Positions 1 through 7,542 of a DNA stretch of 35,288 bases are shown here, piece after piece (positions within the stretch are counted from its first letter, which is position 1; each line of letters starts with the position of its first letter). The notes below the pieces were generated by a model. That model was not told the DNA's origin and searched no databases. It saw only the letters and a program-made list of their open reading frames with translations. The position numbers were made by a program, and so were the translations under genes. The stretch is from Mycolicibacterium stellerae (GTDB lineage: Bacteria > Actinomycetota > Actinomycetes > Mycobacteriales > Mycobacteriaceae): the NCBI RefSeq assembly GCF_003719305.1, contig NZ_RARC01000047.1:1-35288 (forward strand). Direction: 5' to 3'.

Positions 1-84
1 AGCTGGGGTGGTGGAGACAGCGGCGGTTGGGGCGGTGGCGACTTCGGCGGTGGCGATTTCGGTGGCGACTTCGGCGGCTTCTAG
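1..84 (+). CDS. C-terminal tail of a glycine-rich protein (5' end outside window)
   Basis: An open frame runs from the first base to a TAG stop at 82-84. The 27 visible residues are almost all Gly, Asp, Phe and Trp, in repeats of the type GGGDFGG, and end in GGF. Tails like this close several mycobacterial membrane or secreted proteins, but nothing of the folded part is visible, so no function can be assigned. It converges on the minus-strand gene at 104-409. The frame is open and the repeat pattern is protein-like, but a chance open frame in GC-rich DNA cannot be excluded. Confidence 0.5.
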   Translation, partial: SWGGGDSGGWGGGDFGGGDFGGDFGGF

Positions 85-103
85 CCTCTAAGCGAGGGTC
101 TGG

Positions 104-409
104 TCACGGCCGTCCGAAGAAAGAACGCAACTGTTCTCGCCAATGCTGGTGACCACCAGCGCTCATCAATGCAACGGCCTCGTCGCTGCGAAGCCGGCGT
201 AATTTTCGCGCCGCCTTCAAGTGCTCGCGGCAGAACAGGCCGACGCCATCTGGTGCGGTCACACCAAGCGAATTTGACCACCCGATAACGGGATTGCCAT
301 CGATCGACGGGTCCTGCCACCCCGGGTTGTAGTCGGCGAATTCCACGGAGCCTGCCACGTCGGCGCCGCTATCGAAGCCACAGACCACACAGTGCGGCAT
401 GATCGCCAT
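104..409 (-). CDS. small conserved-looking hypothetical protein with CxxC and CxxH pairs
   Basis: A 101-residue protein I do not recognise. Near the N-terminus it has a CVVC pair, and mid-protein a CREH (C-x2-H) pair, so a small zinc-binding fold is plausible. The C-terminal third is basic and helical. The start is the ATG at 409: an AGGAGG Shine-Dalgarno sits 7 bases upstream, which favours it over the in-frame TTG (415) and GTG (412). It begins 25 bases after the stop of the antiporter on the same strand and is probably its downstream operon partner. There is no signal peptide or membrane segment, so it is likely cytosolic. Confidence 0.7.
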   Translation of the reverse strand: MAIMPHCVVCGFDSGADVAGSVEFADYNPGWQDPSIDGNPVIGWSNSLGVTAPDGVGLFCREHLKAARKLRRLRSDEAVALMSAGGHQHWREQLRSFFGRP

Positions 410-434
410 CACCAAACCTCCTTCTGCGAGCGGT

Positions 435-2126
435 TCAGAACCGGCTCTCCAGTCGCGCTGACACGCCGGCCTCCTGAAGGTCGAGCCGTTCGAGCATCGC
501 GCGCACGGCTTCGTCTTCGATGCGGCCCGCGTCGCGTTCCTCGATCAACACCCTGCGCTGCGCTGCCAGCACGTCGCGATACAACGCCGAGAACACCTCC
601 GACCGTTTCGTGTGCGCATCGGGATCGGGCATCTCGTCGGCATCCTGCGAGTGCCGCGCGACGACGGCACGGATCTCGGCGAGCGCGCGCGGGTCCATCC
701 CCTCCGGCGGATTGGCCCGGAATTCGGACAGCACCTCGTCGGCGGCATCGTGCACGACACGTTCGGCCTTCAGGTCCTCCTCGCGGTCGGCGGCATGGTC
801 GTCGGTGAACCTCGAGACCCGCAGTCGCTTGATCAGCAGCGGCAGCGTCCAGCCCTGGATCAACAGGGTGCCGACGCTGACCACGAATGCAATCGCCTGA
901 ATCATCGAACGCTCGGGAAACGGCTCGCCGGTGACAGTCGTCGCCGGAATCGCTGCTGCCGCAGCCAAAGTCACCACCCCACGCATGCCAGTCCACGACA
1001 CGACGACGCTTTCCTGCCAGCTCAAGGGCCGGCGATCGATTCGCGACCGCCACTTGCCAGGCGGTTTGTCCCGACGCTGCGTGCCAAGCGCCCCGCGGCC
1101 ACCACCGACCGGGATCGGCACACTGAGCCGGTTTTCCACGTGCGACGACAGCTTGTTCCTGCCGAACATGGCAAACACCGACAACGGCCGGATCACCAGG
1201 ACGATCAGCAGCACGATGGCCGACACGCCTGCCACCTGCGTCAGCGATTCATGGGTCTCGCGCAGATCCTCCAGCACGAAGCGCAGATGAAGCCCGATGT
1301 AGGCGAACACAAATGCTTCGAGCAGCACGTCGACTGAATTCCACACGTATCGCTCCTGCAGCCGGGTCTGATAGCCGGCGCCCAACGTCCCGTTGCCGAC
1401 GACGAAACCAGCGACGACGACCGCCAGCACACCCGATGCGTGGATCTCCTCGGCGCAGATGAACGCGGCGAATGGCACCACCAGCCCCTGCACCGTTTCC
1501 AGACCGGGGCTGGCCAATCGCTGCCGAATCCACAACGTCACATACCCGAGCGCCGCGCCGACCACAGGTCCGACGACGGCGCTGTAACCGAACAACAGGA
1601 ACGGGTTCTCGATGAAGGTATGGCTGCCCGCGACCTGGGCAACCGCAACGGAGAACAACGTCAGCGCAGCGGCGTCGTTGATCAGGCTCTCGCCCGTCAG
1701 GATGGCCATCACGCGCTTGGGCAGGCCGAGTTTGCGACCCACCGCCACGGCGGTGACGGCGTCGGGCGGTGCCACGATCGCGCCGAGAACCAGCGCCGTG
1801 CCGAAAGTCAGCGGAACGACCACCAACCATGACGACACCAGAGCCACGGAAAACGCGGTGACCACGACGAGGCCGACGCCAAGGCCGAGGATCGGCCGGA
1901 TGTTGCGCAGGAATGTCGGGAACGAGAAGTCCAACGCTGCGGAGTACAGCAGTGGCGGTAACACGACCGACAGCAAGATGTGCGAATCCAGTTCGGGCGC
2001 CTCAAATCCCGGCAGGAACGACACGGCGATGCCGATGACGACGATGATCAGCGCGGGTTCCAGCCCGCGCCGATGCGCCATGGCAGTGACGACGATGGCT
2101 CCGACGACGACAAGGATGAGTTCCAC
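435..2126 (-). CDS. Na+/H+ antiporter, CPA1 (NhaP/YjcE) family
   Basis: A 563-residue inner-membrane cation/proton antiporter that would exchange Na+ (or K+) for H+ in pH and salt homeostasis. The first ~430 residues hold about a dozen hydrophobic segments. Family signatures are visible: the acidic APPDAVTA segment, TGESLINDAAALTLF with the conserved Asn-Asp pair in the transport helix, and the late WTGMRGVVTLAAA segment. A hydrophilic cytoplasmic tail of roughly 130 residues, rich in Glu, Arg and Asp, follows. The start is placed at the GTG at 2126, just before the first membrane helix (VELILVVVGAIVV). Longer frames would run into the nei terminator hairpin. No strong ribosome site is seen. 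Rv2287 is the M. tuberculosis relative I recall. Confidence 0.9.
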   Translation of the reverse strand: MELILVVVGAIVVTAMAHRRGLEPALIIVVIGIAVSFLPGFEAPELDSHILLSVVLPPLLYSAALDFSFPTFLRNIRPILGLGVGLVVVTAFSVALVSSWLVVVPLTFGTALVLGAIVAPPDAVTAVAVGRKLGLPKRVMAILTGESLINDAAALTLFSVAVAQVAGSHTFIENPFLLFGYSAVVGPVVGAALGYVTLWIRQRLASPGLETVQGLVVPFAAFICAEEIHASGVLAVVVAGFVVGNGTLGAGYQTRLQERYVWNSVDVLLEAFVFAYIGLHLRFVLEDLRETHESLTQVAGVSAIVLLIVLVIRPLSVFAMFGRNKLSSHVENRLSVPIPVGGGRGALGTQRRDKPPGKWRSRIDRRPLSWQESVVVSWTGMRGVVTLAAAAAIPATTVTGEPFPERSMIQAIAFVVSVGTLLIQGWTLPLLIKRLRVSRFTDDHAADREEDLKAERVVHDAADEVLSEFRANPPEGMDPRALAEIRAVVARHSQDADEMPDPDAHTKRSEVFSALYRDVLAAQRRVLIEERDAGRIEDEAVRAMLERLDLQEAGVSARLESRF

Positions 2127-2184
2127 GCGCCGATTGTCTCTGAGTCCGCGATCCCGCGTTGACTCTGCGCCGTCGGCTGTCAGC

Positions 2185-2244
2185 GCGAGCAGACGCAAAT
2201 GGCCCCCGACGCGCCGAGAATCAGGGCCTTTTGCGTCTGCTCGC
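2185..2244 (-). terminator. palindromic repeat/terminator hairpin, copy 1, after nei
   Basis: Perfect 15-base inverted arms (GCGAGCAGACGCAAA at 2185-2199, its complement at 2230-2244) continue, after one mismatch, into 5 more pairs (2201-2205 with 2224-2228) around an 18-base loop. It lies 14 bases past the nei stop and before the antiporter start, so it most likely ends nei transcription. The same arm sequence recurs at 16338 and 17392. It resembles the repeated mycobacterial terminator-like motif described as TRIT; I could not compare it with that model. Confidence 0.75.
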
Positions 2245-2258
2245 CGGAAGAAGGGACC

Positions 2259-3053
2259 TCACTTCTGGCAATTCGGGCACCAGAACAAATTGCGCCCCTC
2301 CAGCACTGCCGTACGAACCTCTGTACCGCATACCCGACACGGGTCCCCTGCACGCCGATACACATACGTGCGCGGACGCCCCTTCCGGTAGGACCCCAGG
2401 CCGTGATCGTCCTCACGATCGACCGTAATGATCTTGCCGCGCCGCAGCCCGACCATCATCAGCTCGACGAGGTCCGTCCACATCGCGTCGAATTCGCCGG
2501 CGTCAACCGAAACCCCAGGCCGGTACGGGTCCATTCGATGACGGAACAACAGCTCGCACCGATAGACGTTTCCCACCCCGGCGATCACCGTCTGATCCAT
2601 CAACAGGGCAGCGATCGGCCTGCGCGACTTACTGATTCGCGCCCACGCCAACGACCCGTCGGCATCGCGCCGCAACGGGTCGGGGCCTAGTCGCGCCAAA
2701 ACGTCGTCGACCTCGGCGAGATCGATCACCTCACACACCGTCGGTCCGCGCAGATCGCTGCCGAAATCCGTCCCGACCATCCGCATCCGCACCTGGCCCA
2801 CCGGCAGCGCCATCGGCACCTCGGATTCGCTGAAGGTGCCATAAAGGCCGAGGTGAACATGCACGACACGGCCACCCTCGTAGTGGTGGAACAGATGCTT
2901 ACCCCATGCGCTCGCCTTCTTCAGCACCCGTCCGCTGACGGCGGCCGCCCCGTCGGCGAAGCGGCCCTGCGGGCTGGACACGATGACGGGCGCTCGCCCG
3001 AAATTGCGCTGGTGCAGCCGAGCCAGCCGGTGAAGTGTGTGGCCTTCGGGCAT
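2259..3053 (-). CDS. nei: Fpg/Nei-family DNA glycosylase/AP lyase (Nei1, Rv2464c-like)
   Basis: A 264-residue base-excision repair enzyme that removes oxidised bases and cleaves the abasic site. It begins with the family N-terminus MPEGHT: Pro2 is the Schiff-base nucleophile and Glu3 the catalytic acid. The conserved Lys of the beta-clamp is at about residue 52 (AWGKHLF). The helix-two-turn-helix carries QTVIAGVGNVYR. The C-terminal zinc finger has four cysteines, C239/C242 and C259/C262. Length is normal. The ATG at 3053 directly abuts the rpiB stop (TAGATG), so the two genes are almost certainly co-transcribed and translationally coupled. The arrangement matches M. tuberculosis Rv2465c-Rv2464c. 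A repeat-type terminator follows. Confidence 0.96.
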   Translation of the reverse strand: MPEGHTLHRLARLHQRNFGRAPVIVSSPQGRFADGAAAVSGRVLKKASAWGKHLFHHYEGGRVVHVHLGLYGTFSESEVPMALPVGQVRMRMVGTDFGSDLRGPTVCEVIDLAEVDDVLARLGPDPLRRDADGSLAWARISKSRRPIAALLMDQTVIAGVGNVYRCELLFRHRMDPYRPGVSVDAGEFDAMWTDLVELMMVGLRRGKIITVDREDDHGLGSYRKGRPRTYVYRRAGDPCRVCGTEVRTAVLEGRNLFWCPNCQK

Positions 3054-3542
<489 letters not shown>

Positions 3543-3580
3543 TCTGGCAGACCTCCTTGACGCCCAAACCAACGTATGGG

Positions 3581-3639
3581 TGCACAAGTGCGAGAAGACC
3601 CCGCCATTTCGTCGATCTCGGCGCGCAGAAACTTGTGCA
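3581..3639. repeat. 59-bp inverted repeat between rpiB and the EspC-like gene
   Basis: Nine-base perfect arms, TGCACAAGT (3581-3589) and ACTTGTGCA (3631-3639), lie 41 bases apart. They sit between the rpiB start and the start of the type VII cassette, where both promoters must lie. It could be a widely spaced operator, a hairpin in either leader, or a dispersed palindromic repeat. The arms are seen directly; any role is inference. Confidence 0.5.
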
Positions 3640-3672
3640 TGACAGGCTCGTGAGCGGCCTTACCGTTGAATT

Positions 3673-3942
3673 ATGGGGATGATAGGCGTCGACAGCGCGA
3701 GCCTGGGGTCGCTGGGCGCCGAGTGCGAGTGCCGTGCAGGCGCGGGCGTTTCGTCGGCACCTGCTGTAAGCGGAGGCTTCGGCGCGACGGCGGCTGCGGT
3801 GCGGGCGCTTCATAGCGACATCGACGAGGCAGCGCGGCTAATCGCTGATCGTCTGCAGTTGACCGGCGGGATGGTGTCGAGTGCGGCGCGCGGATTCGCG
3901 GCTGCAGAGGCGGCCAATGAAGACATGCTCTACGAAGTCTGA
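3673..3942 (+). CDS. EspC-like type VII secretion target/partner protein
   Basis: An 89-residue helical protein of the EspC/DUF2580 type: an N-terminal helix, a Gly/Ser-rich centre (SAPAVSGGFGATAA), then a second helix ending AARGFAAAEAANEDMLYEV. The FAAAE near the C-terminus resembles the YxxxD/E secretion signal of ESX substrates with Phe for Tyr. EspC-family proteins are typically co-secreted with, or act as partners of, a larger substrate, and here the next gene encodes one. Start: ATG 3673; ATG 3679 is an in-frame alternative and no strong ribosome site separates them. The stop (TGA 3940-3942) is 3 bases before the next ATG, so the genes are coupled. No ESX secretion machinery is in the window. 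Confidence 0.75.
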   Translation: MGMIGVDSASLGSLGAECECRAGAGVSSAPAVSGGFGATAAAVRALHSDIDEAARLIADRLQLTGGMVSSAARGFAAAEAANEDMLYEV

Positions 3943-3945
3943 TTG

Positions 3946-5243
3946 ATGTCAGCGACGGCACTGCCGACCGTGTCGGAGGTCCGAGCGTTCACCGGCGACT
4001 ATCTGATCGAAGCCGCGTCGCACTGGACCGACAGTGCCACACGGTGGAGCGACGCCTACGACGGCTTGGTGCGCGCGGCGTCTTGCGTCCGGCGGGCGCT
4101 GAATGGAGTGGTGAAACGGCTGACGCGGCAGCACGCCGAGTCAGCGCGGATCGAAGGCGGGTCAACGGTGCCGCCGATCAGTTGACGGCTGCAGCGTCGA
4201 CCGCGCGTAGGGCCGCCGACGATCTGCGCGCCGCCAAGGCCCAGTTGCTCAACACAGTGCGCGCCGCTGAAGCGGCTGGTTTCGAAGTCGGCCAGGACTT
4301 CTCGCTCACCATCGTCGAGCGCGCCACGGTAACGGAGTTGGCCGCCAGGGAAGCGCAGATGCGCAGTTTCGGGATCGTCCTCCGGGCGGATATCTTGAGG
4401 TTGGTAAAAGCAGATGAAGATGCTGGCGCCGAAATCGCCGACGCTGCAGACCGATTGCGATCACTTGACTTCGGCGATGACGATCGCCGTGCGTCCGATC
4501 GTGCAGCAATTCAAACCGTTGACTTTCACGGCGTGCCGCTTCCCGAGAAGCCGCCCAACCCGCCGCCCCTTCCACCGCCGGAAGGCTGGAGCCAGGACCC
4601 ATTGATGCGCGCCGCACAGAAGATCGCCTACGGGCATGCGTGGGACCAGCATCGGGCCGACTTTCCCGGCATCAGCAATCAGGCTCAATTCGCAGAGTTC
4701 ATCTATCAGAAGATGCAGCGGGCAACGAACGATCCCGGCGAAGTGACAATCGGAGTGAGCAGGAGTGATGGTGTCCCAGTCATCTACGACCCGAAGGACA
4801 ACGTGCTGATTGTTCGCGATACACGGCCCAATGCGACCGACGGTGGCACGGCCTTCAAGCCCGATCTAGTCAAGGATCCGAATTTCGTCAGCAAGAAGTT
4901 CGGCTCATATCAGTCAGCTTTTTCAGCGGAGGAGCTTGCCGACCGCAACCCACCGCCGACGCCCTCTCCATCGCCTCCCAAACCCAGTTTGGGTAGCGTC
5001 GGCCCGCCAAGCGACACCATCGCCGCGCCTCGGTCGGAAGTAGGTGGGGACGGGGGCGGGGGAAGTTGGGCCGACGAGCATACAAATTCAGGGGCGTCCC
5101 CAAACTTGGACTCCAGAAAAGATTGGGGAACATACGTACCGCCAGGAGAGCTTGCGAAGCAGGATGGTGCACTCGGCATCCTCGGGCGGATACTTTCGGA
5201 ACAACAGCCGCCAGATCCACATAACCCCAACAGCTGGGCTTAG
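3946..5243 (+). pseudogene. WXG-type T7SS polymorphic toxin, frameshifted near base 4085
   Basis: Two overlapping frames make one ancestral protein. Frame A (ATG 3946, stop TGA 4183-4185) encodes the first WXG-like helix up to ...YDGLVRAAS. Frame B then supplies RPAGAEWSGETADAA, with the W-S-G turn at 4104-4112 and the second helix, and runs to TAG 5241. Joining them needs one extra base at about 4081-4090, so a 1-base deletion (or assembly error) splits the gene. Downstream are a coiled helical region, a proline-rich linker (about 4545-4585), a compact domain (about 4600-4920) and a Pro/Gly-rich tail of about 105 residues. The compact domain has HAWDQH early, VPVIYDPKDNVLIVRD in the middle and GGTAFKP late, a layout like BECR-fold RNase toxins. 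Toxin activity is inference from this layout and from the immunity-like gene 14 bases downstream. A GTG at 4044 opens frame B but has no ribosome site. Confidence 0.7.
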
Positions 5244-5257
5244 CAGATGGACAGAGA

Positions 5258-6088
5258 GTGACGACTGATCGTGACGACGAGCGTGTCGAACTCAACCTCG
5301 ACGAGGCCGAGCGCGAGCTGATGGTGCTCGTCCTCAATGAGTACGCCGGTTCTGCGCAGATGGCCGTCGAGTTGCTTCCGCCGCTGATTGGCAAGTCGAG
5401 TTACGACGAGTGGGGGGATTACGTCTTTCCACTCATGGAATCGATCGATGCAAGCGAGCCGCTAACCAATCTTGACTGGGCGTGCGCATTGCTTCTCACC
5501 GAGTTTGGATTTGGCAGCGACATGGTCGCTAACGCGCGACGGTTCGGACCCGCAAGAGACGAATACTGGGTTCTGGTCCTGCGCTCGCTGCAATCGAAGC
5601 TCAGCAACCACAGTCCGGAGCGACTCCTGAAAGACAACGCCACGTTCCCCCCGCAGGGGAGCGCGAGAAACGATCTCGTACCCGACGTTCCAAACGATGT
5701 GGAGGACATCGAACTCGACGACGACGAACGCCGGCTTGTGTCTGTGACTCTTGGCGCATACGACAAATCGCCCACCCGCGGCTTCGAATTGCTCGCCCCT
5801 GTCACCGGTCAGGCCACCTTCGAAGAATGGGCGGCATATGTGGCGGACCTGCACCAAGCCGTCGACGAGAAAGAACCCATGCGCGAACTCGAGTGGACGC
5901 GCGCCCTGTTCCTCACCGAAATCGGCTTCACCAGCACACTGCTCGGCTTCGGGAACCAGTTTCGCGGAAGCGACAAACACGGGATCACTGTCCTGCGATC
6001 ACTCCAGGTAACCATCAACAGGGACCAGCGCCACCAACTCTTCCGCGACAACGCCACCTACCCGTGGATCCGCCGTCCTCAGCGCTAA
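5258..6088 (+). CDS. putative immunity protein with two tandem copies of one domain
   Basis: A 276-residue acidic, soluble protein. Residues ~10-131 and ~150-270 are two copies of one domain: both have an EL-x-DE-x2-R-x-L opening, an ELL-x-P-x2-G-x3-[YF]-x-EW segment, then EP-x3-L-[DE]W-x2-AL-x-LTE-x-GF, VLRSLQ, and a closing DNAT[FY]P. An 18-residue acidic linker joins them. The family is not certain; it faintly recalls small contact-dependent-inhibition immunity proteins. Its place directly after the toxin-like gene, without signal peptide or membrane segment, fits a cytosolic immunity protein. The start is GTG 5258, 14 bases after the upstream stop; the ATG at 5247 runs into a stop within 4 codons. 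Codon use looks less biased than in the core genes, which hints at transfer. Confidence 0.7.
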   Translation: MTTDRDDERVELNLDEAERELMVLVLNEYAGSAQMAVELLPPLIGKSSYDEWGDYVFPLMESIDASEPLTNLDWACALLLTEFGFGSDMVANARRFGPARDEYWVLVLRSLQSKLSNHSPERLLKDNATFPPQGSARNDLVPDVPNDVEDIELDDDERRLVSVTLGAYDKSPTRGFELLAPVTGQATFEEWAAYVADLHQAVDEKEPMRELEWTRALFLTEIGFTSTLLGFGNQFRGSDKHGITVLRSLQVTINRDQRHQLFRDNATYPWIRRPQR

Positions 6089-6145
6089 GCAGGCAGCGAT
6101 CGACGACTAGCTCAGCCGAACTCGGACGCTTCGGTAGCGCGCCAG

Positions 6146-7105
6146 TCAGCCAACGGTGATCGCGTCCAGCCGTTCCTTGATGAATGCCGACGACGTGACC
6201 GGCTGCAGGCCAGACACCCGGCCGATCGGCGGCTCCAGCGGCGTGACGAGCGCATCGTGGTTGGCCTCGTAGAAGTAGATCAGCGACACCAGATCCTCCT
6301 CGGGGGCATGCGGCTGCGGCGGCAGCACGCGGTGCCGCCCCGACGGCCACCGCCGCCCACTCCAATACTCCAGCAGGTCACCGATGTTGACGGTCAGCGC
6401 ATCGGGGTCGTAGGGCGCGTCGGCCCAGCCGTCGGTGTCGGAGTACACCTGCAGTCCGCCGGCACCCGGCTCGCGGTCCAGCACCGTGACCGTGCCGAAG
6501 TCGGTGTGCGGGCCGATGCGGAACTGCCCCGGTTCGGGCTCGCCGACGACGCTCACCGGCGGATAGTGGTTGATGTTCATCGTCCACGTGGGGCGGCTCG
6601 CCAGTTCGACGAACGGGTTGGCGGGCAGGCCGAGTGCGTGGGCGAACAACGCCAGCAGCTCGTCGGACACTCGACGCATCGCCGCGGTGTACTCGTCAAC
6701 CAGCGGCTGCAGCGACGCGACCTCGGCGGGCCAGGCGTTGGGCGCAAACCAGACGCGGTCCACCTCGAGATCACCGGTCGCGGTCTCGGCGCCCAGGCTG
6801 TAGCTCTCCTTCAGGTCCGGTGGCGTTTCGGTGCCCTCTGCGTACGCGTTAGCCTCGGCTCCCGGTGCGATCCACCCGTGGCCGCCGACTGGAACCGAGT
6901 AGCGCTGTTTCACCGCATCGGGCAGGCCGAAGAACTCGCGCGCGGCGGCCCGTACGCCGGCCGTCAACGTCGGGTCGACACCGTGGCCGGCGACCAGGAT
7001 GAAGCCGGCCCGTTGCAACCCCTCGTCGACCTCGGCGGCGACGGCGTCGGCTGCCGAGCCGCCGACTCGCCATCGCGAAAGATCAACTGTGGCAATAGCG
7101 CTCAT
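6146..7105 (-). CDS. 2-oxoglutarate/Fe(II)-dependent dioxygenase, isopenicillin N synthase-like
   Basis: A 319-residue non-haem iron oxygenase. The N-terminal half is the DIOX_N-like domain with GFILVAGHGVDP (about 35-45). The C-terminal double-stranded beta-helix supplies the iron ligands His200 and Asp202 (HTDFG) and His258 (SGRHRVLPP), and NINHYPP at about 177-183 precedes them. The position that usually holds the 2-oxoglutarate-binding Arg of RxS appears as Leu272 (LVS, 272-274). Start: ATG 7105, overlapping the deaminase stop as ATGA. It is the last gene of a permease-deaminase-oxygenase operon, so its substrate is probably a nucleobase; fungal thymine-7-hydroxylase belongs to the same enzyme family. 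The substrate is inference. Confidence 0.88.
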   Translation of the reverse strand: MSAIATVDLSRWRVGGSAADAVAAEVDEGLQRAGFILVAGHGVDPTLTAGVRAAAREFFGLPDAVKQRYSVPVGGHGWIAPGAEANAYAEGTETPPDLKESYSLGAETATGDLEVDRVWFAPNAWPAEVASLQPLVDEYTAAMRRVSDELLALFAHALGLPANPFVELASRPTWTMNINHYPPVSVVGEPEPGQFRIGPHTDFGTVTVLDREPGAGGLQVYSDTDGWADAPYDPDALTVNIGDLLEYWSGRRWPSGRHRVLPPQPHAPEEDLVSLIYFYEANHDALVTPLEPPIGRVSGLQPVTSSAFIKERLDAITVG

Positions 7106-7542
7106 TCGCCGATGTCCTCGGCCCAGAGCTCCGGGTTGGCTGCGATGAAGTCGGTCATCATCGCCTTGCATCGATCGTCGTCGAGGACGGTGACCGATAC
7201 GCCGTGCTCCGCCAACCAGTCATGGCCGCCGTAAAACGTCGAGGCTTCACCGACGACGACGGCACCGATATTGAACTGGCGCACGAGGCCGCTGCAGTAC
7301 CAGCACGGTGACAGCGTCGTCACCATCACCGTGGAACGGTAGTTGCGCTGTCTGCCCGCCGCACGGAACGCGTCGGTCTCCGCATGCACCGACGGGTCGT
7401 CCTGCTGGACACGGCGGTTGTGTCCGCTGCCGAGCAAGGCGCCATCGGACGAGAACAGTGCCGCCCCGATTGGAATCCCACCCTCCGCCAACCCTTTTCG
7501 GGCTTCGGTGACGGCGACATCGAGCATCTGCCCTGGCGTCAT
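7102..7542 (-). CDS. cytosine deaminase, yeast FCY1-type (CDA fold)
   Basis: A 146-residue zinc deaminase that should convert cytosine (or a related base) to uracil and ammonia. Zinc/catalytic motifs are HAE (His53, Glu55) and PCWYC (Cys80, Cys83). Beyond these, the C-terminal part (VVVGEAS, GHDWL, VLDDDRCKAMM, ELWAEDIGE) resembles yeast Fcy1 as I remember it, more than the tRNA- or guanine-deaminase branches. The unrelated E. coli CodA is an amidohydrolase. The start at ATG 7542 overlaps the permease stop as ATGA; ATG 7581 is a longer alternative lacking a clear ribosome site. The adjoining permease supports a nucleobase substrate. 5-Methylcytosine or creatinine-like substrates are not excluded. 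Confidence 0.88.
   Translation of the reverse strand: MTPGQMLDVAVTEARKGLAEGGIPIGAALFSSDGALLGSGHNRRVQQDDPSVHAETDAFRAAGRQRNYRSTVMVTTLSPCWYCSGLVRQFNIGAVVVGEASTFYGGHDWLAEHGVSVTVLDDDRCKAMMTDFIAANPELWAEDIGE

Noticed and set aside
4075..4095. Programmed -1 ribosomal frameshifting at the toxin junction
   Set aside because: No X-XXY-YYZ heptamer and no obvious downstream stem, so a plain deletion or sequence error is simpler.
4044..5243. Reading the GTG at 4044 as an independent gene start
   Set aside because: No ribosome site, an Arg-rich first 15 residues unlike any WXG helix, and the missing helix 1 is found intact in the adjacent frame just upstream.
6113..6135. Terminator between the immunity gene and the dioxygenase gene (CCGAA/TTCGG arms)
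   Set aside because: The 5-base stem is short, with no T-tract on either strand; not better than chance.
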